Assembly (NCBI RefSeq): GCF_002198095.1
Contig: NZ_NHMK01000011.1
Span: forward strand, 248,001-312,000
Direction: 5' to 3'
DNA from: Deinococcus indicus
GTDB lineage: Bacteria > Deinococcota > Deinococci > Deinococcales > Deinococcaceae
DNA: 64,000 bases
In this document: piece after piece, positions 20,149-32,310 of the stretch
Layout of the letters: each line of letters begins with the position of its first letter
Numbering within the stretch: position 1 is the stretch's first letter
Translations under genes and position numbers: made by a program
Notes under the pieces: model-generated
Databases searched by the model: none
Told to the model about the DNA's origin: nothing
Seen by the model: only the letters and a program-made list of their open reading frames with translations

Positions 20149-21596
20149 TGCAACCTGAACTCGTCTTTCAGGGCGGTCAGGGCCGCGTGGTGCCCGGCCA
20201 TGCCGTGAATGCCGCCGCCAGGGGGCGTGGCGCTGGAGCACAGGTACACCCCCCTCACGGGCGTGCGGTACGGGGTGGGCGTGGGCACCGGGCGGGCCAG
20301 CAGGCCGGGCAGGTCGCCGCGCCCGCCGTTCACGTCGCCGCCATGAAAGACCGGGCTGAACGCCTGGAGTTGCGTGGCGGTCGTGCAGGTGCGGGCCAGG
20401 ATCAGCTCCTGCCAGCCGGGCGCGAAGCGGTCGATCTGCCCTTCGATCTGTGCCTGGGCGTCCTGGTCGCTGCCGTTCGGGACGTGCGCGTAGGCCCAGA
20501 AGGTGTGCCCCCCGGCGGGGGCGCGGCCCGGGTCGAACAGGGTGTGCTGCGCGCCCAGCACGTACGGGCGGGCGGGCACCTGCCGCCCCGCCTCGCGTTC
20601 CGAGGTGGCGATCTCCGGCGCGAGGCCGCCCAGGTGGACGGTCGCGGCGCGGGCCACGCGCGGGTCCTGCCAGGGCATGGGGGCAGACAGGGCGTAATCG
20701 AACTTCTGGATGCCGGGGCCGTAGCGGTAGCCTTCCAGCGCGGCGCGGTAGCGGGCGGGGGCGCGGTCGCCCAGGATGCCCAGAAGCGCGGCGGGGCTGC
20801 TGTCCACCAGGGTCACGCGGGCGGGCGGCAGGTCGCGGGCGTCCGTGACGGTCACGCCGGTCACGACCGTGCCGCCCAGGTACTCCAGGTAGGCGCGCAG
20901 CGCGTCGGCCAGCGCCTGCGCGCCCCCACGCGGGAACGGCCAGCCGACCGCGTGGCCCAGCAGCGCCAGCACCAGCGTCATGGCGGACGTGCCGGGCGTG
21001 CCCAGCGGCAGGCAGCTGTGCGCGGCCAGTCCGGCCCACAGGGCGCGGGCCTCGGGCGTGCGGAACAGGGTCTGGCCCAGCAGCGCGGCGGGCGGCAGGC
21101 CCCGCACGCCGAAGCGCGCCAGGGTCACGGGGTGCGAGGGCACGCGCGGCAGCGGGCGCAGGATGTCGTCCAGCAGGCCCTCCCAGTCGTCCAGCAGCGG
21201 GGCCATCAGGCGCACCCAGGCGGGACCGTCGCGGCCCAGCGCGTCGGCGGTGGCGTGCAGGTCGCGTTCCAGCGTCACGCTGCGCCCGCCGGGCAGCGGG
21301 TGCGCCACGGGCGCGTCCGGGTGAATCCAGTCCAGCCCGAAGGCGTGCAGCGGCCACTGCCGGAACGCGGGGCTCGCGGCGGCCAGCGGGTGAATCGCGG
21401 ACCCGAAGTCATGCACGAAGCCGGGCAGGGTCAGGGTCGCGCTGCTCAGGCCGCCCCCGACCCGGCCGTGCGCCTCGATCACCTGCACGCGCAGCCCCGC
21501 GCGGGCCAGCGTCACGGCGGCCGACAGGCCGTTCGGTCCGGCCCCGACCACGACGGCGTCCAGCGGGGGGGGCGGTCCTGCGGGGGGGGCGGTCAT
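20136..21596 (-). CDS. FAD-dependent oxidoreductase, phytoene-desaturase-like
   Basis: A 486-residue protein of the phytoene desaturase/NAD(P)-binding Rossmann family. The N-terminal dinucleotide motif reads [20 protein letters not shown] near residues 15-34, followed by [15 protein letters not shown], and the C-terminal FAD-binding [13 protein letters not shown] is near residue 458. Relatives include CrtI-type desaturases, ketolases and retinol saturase-like enzymes. A carotenoid role is plausible in a pigmented Deinococcus, but there are no other crt genes nearby. The start has a TAGGCT -10 box at 21603-21608, 6 nt upstream. The C-terminus runs into a palindromic repeat. Confidence 0.85.
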   Translation of the reverse strand: MTAPPAGPPPPLDAVVVGAGPNGLSAAVTLARAGLRVQVIEAHGRVGGGLSSATLTLPGFVHDFGSAIHPLAAASPAFRQWPLHAFGLDWIHPDAPVAHPLPGGRSVTLERDLHATADALGRDGPAWVRLMAPLLDDWEGLLDDILRPLPRVPSHPVTLARFGVRGLPPAALLGQTLFRTPEARALWAGLAAHSCLPLGTPGTSAMTLVLALLGHAVGWPFPRGGAQALADALRAYLEYLGGTVVTGVTVTDARDLPPARVTLVDSSPAALLGILGDRAPARYRAALEGYRYGPGIQKFDYALSAPMPWQDPRVARAATVHLGGLAPEIATSEREAGRQVPARPYVLGAQHTLFDPGRAPAGGHTFWAYAHVPNGSDQDAQAQIEGQIDRFAPGWQELILARTCTTATQLQAFSPVFHGGDVNGGRGDLPGLLARPVPTPTPYRTPVRGVYLCSSATPPGGGIHGMAGHHAALTALKDEFRLQVES

Positions 21597-21830
21597 GCGG
21601 GCAGCCTACCGCCCGGCGCGGGCCGTCCCTGTTGAACAGACGTTCATGAGCGGGGCGGCCCGTGTCCCCGGCGCGGGCACGCCTGCGCTCCATGACACCC
21701 GTGGGGGCGGACAGGTATGCTGCTTGGCGGCCGGTTCCGCGCCGCAGGCCCCCCCCCTTCCTGCCGGCGTTCACGGGAACCGCGTTGCGTGCCGCCCCAC
21801 CGCCCCCCTTTCCTTCCGGAGGATCACCCC

Positions 21831-22826
<996 letters not shown>

Positions 22827-22838
22827 TCACAGCGGCGG

Positions 22839-22880
22839 GGAAGGCGGGAAGGCGATCACGCGGTCACCTTCCCGCCTTCC
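22839..22880. terminator. Bidirectional hairpin after prs
   Basis: A perfect 14-bp stem (GGAAGGCGGGAAGG at 22839-22852, its complement at 22867-22880) with a 14-nt loop lies between the prs stop and the convergent stop at 22888. Confidence 0.65.
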
Positions 22881-22887
22881 TTGCTGT

Positions 22888-24378
22888 TTACGGGCTGGCC
22901 GGGGCGAGCCAGCGGGCGCGGGGCAGCAGCAGGAGCAGCAGCGTGGCGGCCAGGACGGTGAGGATCAGGCCCGCGTGACCGCCAGTCAGGAACGCCAGGG
23001 GCAGCGCGGCGCAGGCGAGCAGGGGCAGGAGGGGCGTGCGGGCCTGTCTGGGACCGCCGAGGATCACCCAGGCGAGCGCCGCGCCGAGCAGGCTGCCGAG
23101 AATCTCGGCGATCAGGAGGGGGAGGTACGCGGTCAGCACGCCGCCGAGGGTGAAGCCCAGCGCGAGGCCCAGCAGCGCGCCGCCGAGCGTGAGGGGCGAG
23201 AGGGGCGTGCGGCGCGTGACGGCCCACAGCGGGATCAGCAGCGCGGCAAGGACCACCGCGAGGCCCTGCGTGAGGTGCACCTTGGTGAGGGTCTCGCGGA
23301 CGCTGCCCTGCGTGAAGACCACGGCGACGTCCTGCGCGGTCACGGCGTTCTTCAGCTGCCAGCGCAACGTGGCGGGGCCGCCCAGCCCGGAACTGCCCAG
23401 GGCGGGGCGGGTCTGGCTGGTGGGGAACAGCGAGTACCGCTGGAACTTGGCGGGGCGGTCGGCGGTGACGGTCACGTCCAGATCCCGGATGGCCTCGCGG
23501 CGGCTGAGCTGGTAACTCCAGGCGCGTGAGCCCTGGTGCGCGTACGCGACCTGCACGTCCACGCGGCCCCCGGCGGGCACCTGCCCTTCCCAGACACTAC
23601 CGCCGAGGAGGTCGCTGGCGCTGAGGGCCTGCCCGTTCACGGTCAGGGTGAAGCCGCTGAGGGTGCCGCTCCCGCCGGGCAGCGGGAACGCGAAGCGCAG
23701 CGTGGCGGGCGTGCTCAGCGGGTTGCGGAAGCGGTAGCTGGCCTGGAAGGCGGCGTTGTAGTACGTGCCGCGCCCCCCGGCGGGGTCCACGAAGCGCAGG
23801 TCGGCGCGGACGACGCTGCGGTCGAAGTCCAGCGGCCGTTCGGACTGCATGAGAACGGTGCGCGTGTAGCGCAGGCCTGCCGGGGTGCGGGTGAAGTTCT
23901 CGCGGAGATCCTGTACGGTGTCGCCGGGGCTTCCCAGGTACGGCAGCAGACCGTCCAGGCTGTTGTTGACGCTGACGCGGGTGGCGACGTCGCTGGGCAG
24001 GAGGAGGCTGCGGGTGTACGTGCGGTTCTCGACGAGGCTGGCGCGGGGGGCGGTCTGCACGGTCTGGCCGCCGTCGGGGTCGGCGGCGTTGGCGTAGCGG
24101 GCGCTCTGCTGCGCGGCGATGCGGGCGTCCACGGCGCGGCGCGACACGTTCAGCACGAGCAGCGCCGCACCCAGCAGCAGCGCGGCCAGCGCCCACCCGC
24201 CGAGCTGCGGCGCGTGGGTGCCCAGCCCGTGCAGCGTGCGGCGGGCGCGTTCCCGGTCGATCAGGGCGAGGCCCGCGAGGGCCAGCGCCAGCGCGGCCAG
24301 CACCAGCGCAGCGGGCAGGGCGAGGTCAAGCAGGGCGCGCAGCGCGCCGAGCAGGGCGGTCAGGGCGGTCTGAACCAT
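22888..24378 (-). CDS. Uncharacterised multi-pass membrane protein
   Basis: A 496-residue envelope protein I cannot assign. It has two N-terminal helices (about residues 18-38 and 60-78), a central extracytoplasmic region of about 270 residues rich in beta strands (NRTYTRSLLLPSDVATRV, TLRFAFPLPGGSGTLSGFTL), and six or more C-terminal helices. The central part resembles proteins with a periplasmic sandwich domain inserted in a permease-like frame. The ATG at 24378 follows GGAGG on the minus strand and defines the start; the same frame is open far upstream but without protein-like sequence. It is divergent from the fructosamine kinase gene. Confidence 0.7.
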   Translation of the reverse strand: MVQTALTALLGALRALLDLALPAALVLAALALALAGLALIDRERARRTLHGLGTHAPQLGGWALAALLLGAALLVLNVSRRAVDARIAAQQSARYANAADPDGGQTVQTAPRASLVENRTYTRSLLLPSDVATRVSVNNSLDGLLPYLGSPGDTVQDLRENFTRTPAGLRYTRTVLMQSERPLDFDRSVVRADLRFVDPAGGRGTYYNAAFQASYRFRNPLSTPATLRFAFPLPGGSGTLSGFTLTVNGQALSASDLLGGSVWEGQVPAGGRVDVQVAYAHQGSRAWSYQLSRREAIRDLDVTVTADRPAKFQRYSLFPTSQTRPALGSSGLGGPATLRWQLKNAVTAQDVAVVFTQGSVRETLTKVHLTQGLAVVLAALLIPLWAVTRRTPLSPLTLGGALLGLALGFTLGGVLTAYLPLLIAEILGSLLGAALAWVILGGPRQARTPLLPLLACAALPLAFLTGGHAGLILTVLAATLLLLLLPRARWLAPASP

Positions 24379-24498
24379 GGGGCCTCCGGGGGATGGGGGA
24401 GAGGTTGTGGTGGATGTTGCTCCCTGGAGTACATCACTCACGCTCTTCGTGAAGCGTCCCTCTTTGGTTGCAGCGGGCCGGGCGCGGCACGATGGAGC

Positions 24499-25389
24499 AT
24501 GACGCTCCTCGACCTGCCTGTCCGGCCGCTGGCCCCCCTGCTGGAGATGCACCTGGGTGCCGGTATCCGCTCGGCGCAGCGGCTTCACGGTGGGGACATC
24601 AGCGACACGTTCCGGCTGGACACCACGCGCGGCCCCTTCGTGCTGAAGACCTCGCCGCAGAAGGCAGGTGGCCGCCTGCCGGACGGGTTCTACGCCGCCG
24701 AGGCGCACGGCCTGAGCCTGCTGCGTTCCGCGCCGCTGGTCACCCCGGAAATCATCGCGCATGGCAGCGGTCCCGCCGGGCAACCGTACCTGCTGCTGTC
24801 CTGGCTGCCGCCCGGCGACGACACGCTCGCCACGCAGGACGCCCTGGGGCGGGGGCTGGCGGCGCTGCACGCCCGTCCCGTGCCGGGGTTCGGGGGCCTG
24901 CCGGACAATTATTTCGCGTCCCTGCCGCAGCGCAACCCGCCTGCTGGCAGCGCGGCCGAGTTCTTCTGGACCGCGCGGCTGGAGCCGCTGCTGACCCGTG
25001 AGCGGCTGCACCTGACGCCCCGCGACCGCGCGGGCTTCGACACGCTGCGGGGGCGCCTGCCGGACCTGATCCCACCCGAACCGCCCGCGCTGGTGCACGG
25101 GGACCTGTGGCACGGGAACGTGCGTTACACGCCGCGCGGCCCGGCCCTGATCGACCCGGCGGTGGGGTACAGCCACCGCGAGGTGGACGTGGCGGCCCTG
25201 CGGCTGTTCGGCGGCGTGCCCCGGCGGGTGTTCCAGGCGTACCACGAGGCGTTCCCGCTGGCGGACGGCTGGGAGGCCCGCGTGGCGCTGTGGAACCTGT
25301 ACCCGCTGCTGGCGCACCTGCTGCTGTTCGGCGAGGGATACCTGGGCCGCACGCGGGAGGCGCTGCACGCAGCCCTCAGTCCCCGTTAA
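24499..25389 (+). CDS. Fructosamine kinase family protein
   Basis: A 296-residue aminoglycoside-phosphotransferase-like kinase of the fructosamine/ketosamine-3-kinase family, which phosphorylates sugar adducts on lysines so that they fall off. Features are [20 protein letters not shown] near residue 33 (ATP-binding strands and Lys), the catalytic loop [13 protein letters not shown] near 197 with the catalytic Asp, and [19 protein letters not shown] with the metal-binding Asp and the G-x-x-x-x-E-x-D motif of this family. The start at 24499 gives a protein of normal family length. It faces the membrane protein gene upstream. Confidence 0.9.
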   Translation: MTLLDLPVRPLAPLLEMHLGAGIRSAQRLHGGDISDTFRLDTTRGPFVLKTSPQKAGGRLPDGFYAAEAHGLSLLRSAPLVTPEIIAHGSGPAGQPYLLLSWLPPGDDTLATQDALGRGLAALHARPVPGFGGLPDNYFASLPQRNPPAGSAAEFFWTARLEPLLTRERLHLTPRDRAGFDTLRGRLPDLIPPEPPALVHGDLWHGNVRYTPRGPALIDPAVGYSHREVDVAALRLFGGVPRRVFQAYHEAFPLADGWEARVALWNLYPLLAHLLLFGEGYLGRTREALHAALSPR

Positions 25390-25400
25390 GTAGGTTTTAC

Positions 25401-25436
25401 AAATCGATTGATTTATCAAAGCACAAGAGGCACACT
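25401..25436 (+). promoter_or_regulatory. AT-rich promoter/operator of the VOC gene
   Basis: This short stretch is far richer in A and T than its surroundings and holds the imperfect palindrome AAATCGATTGATTT. A -10-like CACACT (25431-25436) is 6 nt from the ATG at 25443. A regulator binding site is likely here; its protein is unknown. Confidence 0.4.
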
Positions 25437-25442
25437 ACAGGC

Positions 25443-26300
25443 ATGACCACCACTCCCGTCCTGCCTGCCAGCACCCACGTCGGCGCCGTGCACCTGAACG
25501 TCCGCGACCTGAACGGCACCGCCGCGTTCTACGCCACCCTGCTGGGCCTCAGCGCCACCACCCGGACCGACAGCGTCACCCTGGCCGCCCACGGCACGCC
25601 GCTCCTGCACCTGCACGCCGCGCCCGAACTGCCCGCCCCCGCCCCCTCCCGCCCCGGCCTGTACCACACCGCCTTCCTGCTCCCCACCCGCGCCGACCTG
25701 GGCCGCTGGCTGGCACACGCCGCGCAGCTGGGCCTGCGCATCGGCAGCGGCGACCACCTCGTCAGCGAGGCCTTCTACCTGAGCGACCCCGAAGGAAACG
25801 GCATCGAGGTCTACGCCGACCGCCCGCGCGACACCTGGACGTGGCGGGACGGACAGGTGCAGATGGATACGAAAGCCGTGGACGCCGCCGCCGTCCTAAT
25901 GGCCGCCGGAATCGACCCCGCCACGCTGGACGGCGCGGTGGCCTTCACCGCGCCGCAGGGCACGACCGTCGGGCACGTGCACCTGAAGGTCGGTAGCGCC
26001 GCGCAGGCCGCCCGCTGGTACGCCGACACCCTCGGCCTGGATGTCGTCGCGGACCTGGGCAGCGCCGCGTTCCTCTCGTGGGGCGGGTACCACCACCACG
26101 TCGGCCTGAACGAATGGCACAGCGCCGGACAGCCCGCGCCGAGCACCCCCGCCGCCGGACTGGGCGGCGTGACCTTCCACACCCCCGACCTGGGCACCCT
26201 GCGCACGCACCTCGCGGGCCGCGCGGACGTGCAGGACGCGGGCGACCACCTGACCCTGAGCGACCCGTGGGGCAACCGCGTGACCGTCGCCCAGCGCTGA
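25443..26300 (+). CDS. Two-domain VOC (glyoxalase/dioxygenase-like) protein
   Basis: A 285-residue protein with two vicinal-oxygen-chelate domains. The first begins [20 protein letters not shown] (residues 10-29) and ends near [20 protein letters not shown]; the second begins [19 protein letters not shown] near 176 and ends [11 protein letters not shown]. His and Glu metal ligands are present in the expected places (VHL, GIEVYAD, VHLKV). It resembles CatE-type catechol 2,3-dioxygenases of Bacillus, but ring cleavage is not proven. An AT-rich operator-like region precedes it. Confidence 0.85.
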   Translation: MTTTPVLPASTHVGAVHLNVRDLNGTAAFYATLLGLSATTRTDSVTLAAHGTPLLHLHAAPELPAPAPSRPGLYHTAFLLPTRADLGRWLAHAAQLGLRIGSGDHLVSEAFYLSDPEGNGIEVYADRPRDTWTWRDGQVQMDTKAVDAAAVLMAAGIDPATLDGAVAFTAPQGTTVGHVHLKVGSAAQAARWYADTLGLDVVADLGSAAFLSWGGYHHHVGLNEWHSAGQPAPSTPAAGLGGVTFHTPDLGTLRTHLAGRADVQDAGDHLTLSDPWGNRVTVAQR

Positions 26301-26316
26301 TTCTGTACGCTGGGGC

Positions 26317-27171
26317 ATGCGCGCCTCTCTGCGAACGCCGCTCCTGGCTGGCCTGCTGACCCTGATCCCCGGCACGGCGCAGGCCGCCGCGCCCGCCGGA
26401 CTGCACCCCGTCCTGGCCACGCTGCCCGGCAGTGGCGGCACGTACCTGCTGGGCGGCTGGCAGGACGGCCGCTGGCTCTCCGACGCCCAGACCCGCCCCC
26501 GCATGACGTCCGGGGCAACCTACACCCGCCTCGCCCCCGGGGCGGCCCCCACGCGCGTGCAGGGAGGCCGCCCCGCCTCGCTGGGCGAACCGTGCGAGGT
26601 CACCTTCGAGGTCAAGGTCACGCCCGCCCGCGAGGGACTGGCCGTCCTCGCCTCGTCCCGGCTGAACGCCCAGCCGCGCCCCGTCACCGCGCTGCCCACC
26701 AGCAACGCCACCTACGAGGCCGCTGTCCGGGACGAACTGAAGCGGCAGGGCCTGCCGAACCCACAGGTGACCCTCACCCGCGTCATCCGCGCCGACCTGG
26801 ACGGCAACGGCACACAGGAAGTCATCATCGAGGCCCGCCACTTCCAGAACGGCCGCGACGACTTCCCCCCGCCCGTCGGGCAGCCCGGCGACTACAGCCT
26901 CCTGCTACTGCGCGCCGTGGTGAACGGCAAGGTCGTGACCACCGTCCTGGGCGAGCACATCGCACCGCTGAAACCCTGGGACCCCGGCAGCAGCGACCCC
27001 ATGCCCATGGCGACCCTGCACCGGGTGGCAGGCGTGGCCGACCTGAACGGCGACGGCCGCATGGAACTCGTCCTGTACGGCGCGTACTACGAAGGCTCGG
27101 GCTTCAGCGTGCAGCAGTGGACGCCCGCCGGACTGAAGGCCACGCCGCTGGAAAGTGGCTGCGGCGTGTAA
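26317..27171 (+). CDS. Secreted protein with calcium-loop-like repeats
   Basis: A 284-residue protein with a clear signal peptide (RTPLLAGLLTLIPGTAQAAA, cleavage near residue 24). The mature part contains two D-x-D/N-G-x-G-type loops, ADLDGNGTQEVIIEA near residue 166 and ADLNGDGRMELVLYG near 244, as in FG-GAP/VCBS blades that bind calcium. One Cys pair (Cys93 region and Cys283) could form a disulphide. The function is unknown. A -10 box TACGCT at 26306-26311, 5 nt before the ATG, supports the start. Confidence 0.7.
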   Translation: MRASLRTPLLAGLLTLIPGTAQAAAPAGLHPVLATLPGSGGTYLLGGWQDGRWLSDAQTRPRMTSGATYTRLAPGAAPTRVQGGRPASLGEPCEVTFEVKVTPAREGLAVLASSRLNAQPRPVTALPTSNATYEAAVRDELKRQGLPNPQVTLTRVIRADLDGNGTQEVIIEARHFQNGRDDFPPPVGQPGDYSLLLLRAVVNGKVVTTVLGEHIAPLKPWDPGSSDPMPMATLHRVAGVADLNGDGRMELVLYGAYYEGSGFSVQQWTPAGLKATPLESGCGV

Positions 27172-27204
27172 AGCTCGCGCGGGCAGGCGCTACACTCGCG
27201 CCTG

Positions 27205-27525
27205 ATGACCGACATGCCCGCCCGCACCCTCGTCGGCCCCGCCGATTCCCTCCCGGAAGGTCAGCAGACCGCCGTGGATGTCGCCGGGGTCAGTGTCCTC
27301 GTCGTGCACCATGACGGGCAGTTCTACGCCCTGCGCAACAACTGCACCCACAAGGACTTCCCGCTGCTGGGCGGCGACGTCAGCATGGGCCGCGTCACCT
27401 GCGAGAAACACGGCGCGAAATTCGAACTCGCGACCGGCAAGGCCAGGACGCTGCCCGCCGTGAAACCCGTGAAGCTGTACCGCACGCAGGTCGAGGAAGG
27501 CCAGCTGTACGTCTCCGAGCTGTAA
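27205..27525 (+). CDS. Rieske [2Fe-2S] ferredoxin-type protein
   Basis: A 106-residue soluble Rieske protein of the BphF/NirD type. The cluster ligands are in [13 protein letters not shown] (C-x-H) and [12 protein letters not shown] (C-x-x-H), 16 residues apart as in the family. It is likely an electron-transfer partner of an oxygenase or reductase not in view. A TACACT -10 box at 27191-27196 lies 8 nt upstream. The last codons and stop are part of a 19-bp tandem duplication (27517-27554). Confidence 0.9.
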   Translation: MTDMPARTLVGPADSLPEGQQTAVDVAGVSVLVVHHDGQFYALRNNCTHKDFPLLGGDVSMGRVTCEKHGAKFELATGKARTLPAVKPVKLYRTQVEEGQLYVSEL

Positions 27526-27554
27526 CTACACAACAGAGCTGTAACTACACAACA
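27517..27554 (+). repeat. Two perfect 19-bp tandem repeats across the Rieske gene stop
   Basis: The unit GAGCTGTAACTACACAACA occurs at 27517-27535 and 27536-27554, followed by GAGC. The first copy carries the last codons and TAA stop of the Rieske gene. It looks like a recent replication-slippage duplication. Confidence 0.85.
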
Positions 27555-27605
27555 GAGCAGGGGACACCGTGACCGTCACGGCGTCCCCTTTCGCTCTTCA
27601 ATTCA

Positions 27606-27739
27606 TACGGACTCCGATTGAATGGGCTGCAAAGCCTATTCAATCCGAGCGGATGCGAGTGGGAGAGAAGAGGGTTCCGGACGTGGAGCCGGCAATCCGG
27701 TGAAGTTCCGGATTGTTGGCGAAACAAACGGAATCCGTA
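27606..27739 (-). repeat. MITE-like element, copy B (complete)
   Basis: A 134-bp element with ends TACGGACTCCG and CGGAATCCGTA and an inner stem TTGAATGGGCT paired with AGCCTATTCAA. It is flanked on both sides by TCA (27603-27605 and 27740-27742), a 3-bp direct repeat; the right TCA is the TGA stop codon of the minus-strand gene at 27740. It aligns over its whole length with the copy at 9637. Confidence 0.85.
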
Positions 27740-28252
27740 TCAGAAGCCGCGTTCCGTGTCGCCGCGCACCTGATGCTCCAGCTCACTCGGCTCGCCCTGC
27801 GGCAGGTCACCGGGGCGCTGACTGACGTGCGGCGGCCCCTGTTCGCTGGGCGGCGTGTAGCCCGGATTGGGATCCACCGCCGCCTGACGCGTCTCCAGCG
27901 CCGTCAACGTGGACGCATTGATGCCCACGCCAGCCGACGGCACAATGGTATCCAGGTGCTCGCCGCCCAGTCCGGCCACCGTCTGCGCCCCGGCGAACTC
28001 GGCGTCCTGGGGAGTGTGCTCCATGGCCACCACGTCGCGCGTGGCGAGGTGATCGAACTGCGCGGTCACCTCGCGGGCGCTGTCCACCTCGACCGGCTCG
28101 TACCTGCCGTGATCGGCGCTGCCCACCCGGTCCCCGGCGGGCGTCGTCGTGTACGCCGCCTGATGGTCGTCCTTGCGGTCGGGCGTGTCGAAGCCCGTCT
28201 GCGCGCCGTGCTCGCCCGTCACGGGCGGGTTGCGGTCATCGTGATTGGTCAT
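27740..28252 (-). CDS. Hydrophilic hypothetical protein
   Basis: A 170-residue, highly polar and acidic protein without signal peptide, membrane helix or known domain. It starts MTNHDDRNPPVTGEHGAQ and is rich in Asp, Glu, His and Gly, with several H-D and D-H pairs; it is probably largely disordered. Such proteins are common in desiccation-tolerant bacteria, but no role can be read from the sequence. A weak CAGACT box lies 6 nt from the ATG. The TGA stop abuts the repeat element at 27739. Confidence 0.6.
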   Translation of the reverse strand: MTNHDDRNPPVTGEHGAQTGFDTPDRKDDHQAAYTTTPAGDRVGSADHGRYEPVEVDSAREVTAQFDHLATRDVVAMEHTPQDAEFAGAQTVAGLGGEHLDTIVPSAGVGINASTLTALETRQAAVDPNPGYTPPSEQGPPHVSQRPGDLPQGEPSELEHQVRGDTERGF

Positions 28253-28330
28253 GCTGCCAGTCTGAACCGCACGTTCCGCAGCTGCCTTCCGGCTTTCTTC
28301 AGACGCCCGAACGGAACCGTTCAGGAACAC

Positions 28331-29017
28331 TTACGCCGGGAGGGACCCCTCCAGCGAGTCGGCCAGCACCGCGTGCCCCTCCTCGCGCGCAAAGTCGGCG
28401 GCGCGGCGACCGTCGGCGGTCACGGCGTCCGCATCCGCTCCGCGCTGCCGCAGGAACAGCACCAGTCCCGCGTCGCCGTTCTGCGCGGCGGCCATCAGCG
28501 GCGTGAACCCGCCCTGCTGCGTGGCGTTCACGTCCGCGCCCGCCATCACCAGCGCCCGCGCCAGCCCCCCGTGCCCGCCCGCCACCGCCGAGTGCAGCGG
28601 CTGCACCCCCATCGCGTTGCGGCTGACCGCGTTCACGTCCGCGCCGCGCGACAGCAGCACCTCCGCGACCCCCGCGTGCCCGAAGAACGCCGCGAGGCCC
28701 AGCGGACTGAACCCGTCCCCACTCACGCCATGCACCAGCGCCGGTTCGGCGTCCAGTTCGCGCGTCAGGGCCGCCTCGTCCCCCAGCGCCGCCGCCTCGA
28801 ACACGTCCAGCGGCGCGCCCAGGTCCACCAGCACGCGCGCCATGTCCGCCCGGCCGTAGTACACCGCGAACAGCACCGGACTCACGCCCATCGGACTGGG
28901 CAGGCCCAGCAGCCCCGCGTCCCCGTCCACCATGGCGCGCAGCAGCGCCTCGTCCCGCGTCTTGATCGCCAGGAAGAACGCCGCCTCGCGGTCCCCCACC
29001 GTTGCTCCGTCAGTCAT
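28331..29017 (-). CDS. Ankyrin-repeat protein
   Basis: A 228-residue protein made mostly of ankyrin repeats. Clear repeats are [60 protein letters not shown] and [21 protein letters not shown] capping helix opens ([20 protein letters not shown]) and closes the stack. It is a protein-binding scaffold with unknown partner. The start at 29017 overlaps the stop of the upstream serine hydrolase gene (ATGA), and a TACCCT box at 29024-29029 lies 6 nt upstream, so it may be both co-transcribed and separately started. Confidence 0.85.
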   Translation of the reverse strand: MTDGATVGDREAAFFLAIKTRDEALLRAMVDGDAGLLGLPSPMGVSPVLFAVYYGRADMARVLVDLGAPLDVFEAAALGDEAALTRELDAEPALVHGVSGDGFSPLGLAAFFGHAGVAEVLLSRGADVNAVSRNAMGVQPLHSAVAGGHGGLARALVMAGADVNATQQGGFTPLMAAAQNGDAGLVLFLRQRGADADAVTADGRRAADFAREEGHAVLADSLEGSLPA

Positions 29018-30429
29018 GCGCCCAGGGTAGAGGCTCGGGCACTCAGCGTGTGGCCCTCGCCGTAGTGCGGAGCGCACAACCCCACCGTCAGGGGCGCGTC
29101 CGGCGCGGGCCAGCGCACCTCCCAGCGAGCGCCGTCCTCGATCAGCAGCAGCGTCAGGGCCAGCGTCCCGTCTGCCTGCCAGCCCGCCCGGACGGTCAGG
29201 GCGACGGTGGTGCCCCAGGTGTCCAGGGTCTGCTCCTCCCAGGCATTCAGCGTGAACCGGACCGTGTTCGGCGTCCGCCCGTCGAGGACCAGCGTGCCGC
29301 CTTCACCCGTGACGGTCAGGGTCGCGGCCTCCCAGCCCTCGTCGTTCGGGTCGAACGTGAAATGCGCCTGTGCGCCCCGCAACGGGGGCGGATTGAGGAT
29401 CTCCGGCATGTCCAGCGTGAGGCCCGCGCAGCGCAGCCGCAGCGCCTCCGTGTCGGCGCCGAGTGGCAGGGGAGAGGACTGCGCGTTCCCCAGCAGGTGC
29501 GTCCAGGTGTGATCCAGCACGCCCTGCATATCGCCCACGCCCGCCGTGACGGCCAGCACCATGTCCTGCTCCGGCAGGACCACGCAGAACTGCCCGAACG
29601 CCCCGTCGGCGCGGTACGCTCCGTGACGGCAGCGCCACAACTGGTACCCGTACCCCTGCGCCCAGTCGCTGATCTCATCGCCGGGGTTCGTGCCGGGCGG
29701 GACGTGCGCGGCCCTCATCGCGTCCACCCACGCCGGGGCCAGCACTTCCTGACCCTGCCACGCTCCCCGGTTTAGCAGCAGCTGCCCGAACCTCGCCACG
29801 TCCTCCGTCCGCAGGTGCAGCCCCCACCCGCCCAGATTCACGCCCTCCGCGTTGCTCACCCAGCGCGCCCCCCGGACCCCCAGCGGCTCCAGCAGGCGCG
29901 GCGTCAGGAAGTCCAGCAGCGTCTCGCCGGTCACGCGCTGCACCAGCGCCGACAGCAGGAACGACGCGCCACTGTTGTACACGAAGTGCGTCCCCGGCCT
30001 GAACGCCACCGGCTGCGCCAGGAACGCCGCCGCCCAGTCTCCGTCCCCCGTCGCCACCAGCGCGTCCGTCACGTCCGCCGCGTGCCCCGTCCGCATGGTC
30101 AGCAGGTCCTCGACCCGCATGGCCCGCAGGTGCTCACCCACCACCGGCGGCAGGGCGTCCGGGAAGAGGTCCACCACCCGGTCCTCCACACCCAGGCGAC
30201 CCTCCTGCACCAGCAGCCCCACACCCGCCGCCGCGAACGCCTTGCTCAGCGAGTACACGTGATGCACCCGCTCCGGCCCGTACGGGAACCAGTGACCCCC
30301 GGCCACCACCCGATCCGCCCGCCGCAACGTGAATCCATGCAGCTCCAGCCCGTCCGCCGCCAGGGCGTCCAGCCACGCCAGCACCGCCCCGGACGGCAGA
30401 CCCTGAGACTCCGGCAACACCTGAACCAT
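29014..30429 (-). CDS. Serine hydrolase, beta-lactamase/class C family
   Basis: A 471-residue protein with an N-terminal beta-lactamase-fold domain (about residues 1-330). The nucleophile motif is S60-L-S-K63 in [14 protein letters not shown], and the second motif is [14 protein letters not shown] (Y-x-N). The last 120 residues are a beta-rich domain seen in some EstB-like esterases. No signal peptide is visible, so a cytoplasmic esterase or peptidase is more likely than antibiotic resistance. The ATG at 30429 is chosen; a GTG at 30492 would add 21 residues. It is coupled to the ankyrin gene. Confidence 0.8.
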   Translation of the reverse strand: MVQVLPESQGLPSGAVLAWLDALAADGLELHGFTLRRADRVVAGGHWFPYGPERVHHVYSLSKAFAAAGVGLLVQEGRLGVEDRVVDLFPDALPPVVGEHLRAMRVEDLLTMRTGHAADVTDALVATGDGDWAAAFLAQPVAFRPGTHFVYNSGASFLLSALVQRVTGETLLDFLTPRLLEPLGVRGARWVSNAEGVNLGGWGLHLRTEDVARFGQLLLNRGAWQGQEVLAPAWVDAMRAAHVPPGTNPGDEISDWAQGYGYQLWRCRHGAYRADGAFGQFCVVLPEQDMVLAVTAGVGDMQGVLDHTWTHLLGNAQSSPLPLGADTEALRLRCAGLTLDMPEILNPPPLRGAQAHFTFDPNDEGWEAATLTVTGEGGTLVLDGRTPNTVRFTLNAWEEQTLDTWGTTVALTVRAGWQADGTLALTLLLIEDGARWEVRWPAPDAPLTVGLCAPHYGEGHTLSARASTLGA

Positions 30430-30492
30430 AGAAAGAGGCACGTCCCGTAGCGTGGGGCGTGCCACTGCGGCGGCATCCGCCAGGTGGCGCAC

Positions 30493-30939
30493 CTACCGGT
30501 GATCCACGATAGCCAGCGGCTGCTTTGGCGTCAGGGTAATCTGCCCGGCCACTGCCTCGAACGTGAACCGCAGGCTGCCGAGCGGCACGGTCCCCAGGTG
30601 ACGCGGGTTGAGGGACGTGGCGAGCGCCCGCAGCGGCCCAGCATCCCCGGAGAGCAGGATGCGCTGCACGGCACGGTCCGGGCCGACGAGGATGTTGACG
30701 AATCCGAAGTTGCTGGCCGGTGCAGTGACGCAGGCGTTCCTGAATTCCTGGGTGTACACGTAGATTCTGGGTTGTCCCTGACTGCCGGTTTTCCGCAAGG
30801 TCGTCACGTCCAGCGGCGCGTGCAGGGAGGACTGAAGCCAGTCCGCGAAGGCGTAGCAGTCGGGTGCCGGGGCGGCGCTGGAGGTCGGCAGACTCCAGAT
30901 CAGAACGCCCAGCAGGGGTAGCAGTGCGGGGCGCGGCAT
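30493..30939 (-). CDS. Small secreted protein
   Basis: A 148-residue protein with an N-terminal signal peptide (RPALLPLLGVLIWSLPTSSA, cleavage near residue 23) and two Cys in the mature part (DCYAF, RNACVT) that could form a disulphide. The rest is beta-rich (GQPRIYVYTQEF, GFVNILVGPDR, LRFTFEAVAGQITL). No family is recognised. A TAAGGT box at 30946-30951 lies 6 nt before the ATG. The stop touches a GTG that could start the next gene, so the two may be co-transcribed. Confidence 0.7.
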   Translation of the reverse strand: MPRPALLPLLGVLIWSLPTSSAAPAPDCYAFADWLQSSLHAPLDVTTLRKTGSQGQPRIYVYTQEFRNACVTAPASNFGFVNILVGPDRAVQRILLSGDAGPLRALATSLNPRHLGTVPLGSLRFTFEAVAGQITLTPKQPLAIVDHR

Positions 30940-30986
30940 ACCGGCACCTTACGACGTGCGTGATCTGCGGTTGTGCTCATCTGCGC

Positions 30987-31022
30987 AAAAAGGGGCGGGA
31001 GCCTTCCTGTGGCTTCCCGCCC
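30987..31022 (-). terminator. Rho-independent terminator of the thiolase gene
   Basis: On the minus strand GGGCGGGAAGCC pairs with GGCTCCCGCCC (one bulge, 7-nt loop) and is followed by TTTTT. It lies 17 nt beyond the thiolase stop (31039). Confidence 0.8.
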
Positions 31023-31038
31023 TCTGATGGCTGCGGCG

Positions 31039-32211
<1,173 letters not shown>

Positions 32212-32310
32212 GCCCGGAGTCTAACGGGCGTTAGGGGGCCGCGCCGGTCACCGGAGCGGGAACGGGGGCGTGCAATTCTGCTTGACGCTTCACGGCCCAG
32301 CGATCATATT

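Noticed and set aside
23536..24498. Long in-frame extension upstream of the fructosamine kinase start
   Set aside because: The extension overlaps the membrane protein gene on the other strand and is Gly/Ala/Arg-rich; the kinase domain starts right after the ATG at 24499.
24379..25419. In-frame extension upstream of the membrane protein at 22888
   Set aside because: It runs antisense through the fructosamine kinase gene; the ATG at 24378 has a good ribosome-binding site and starts at the first membrane helix.
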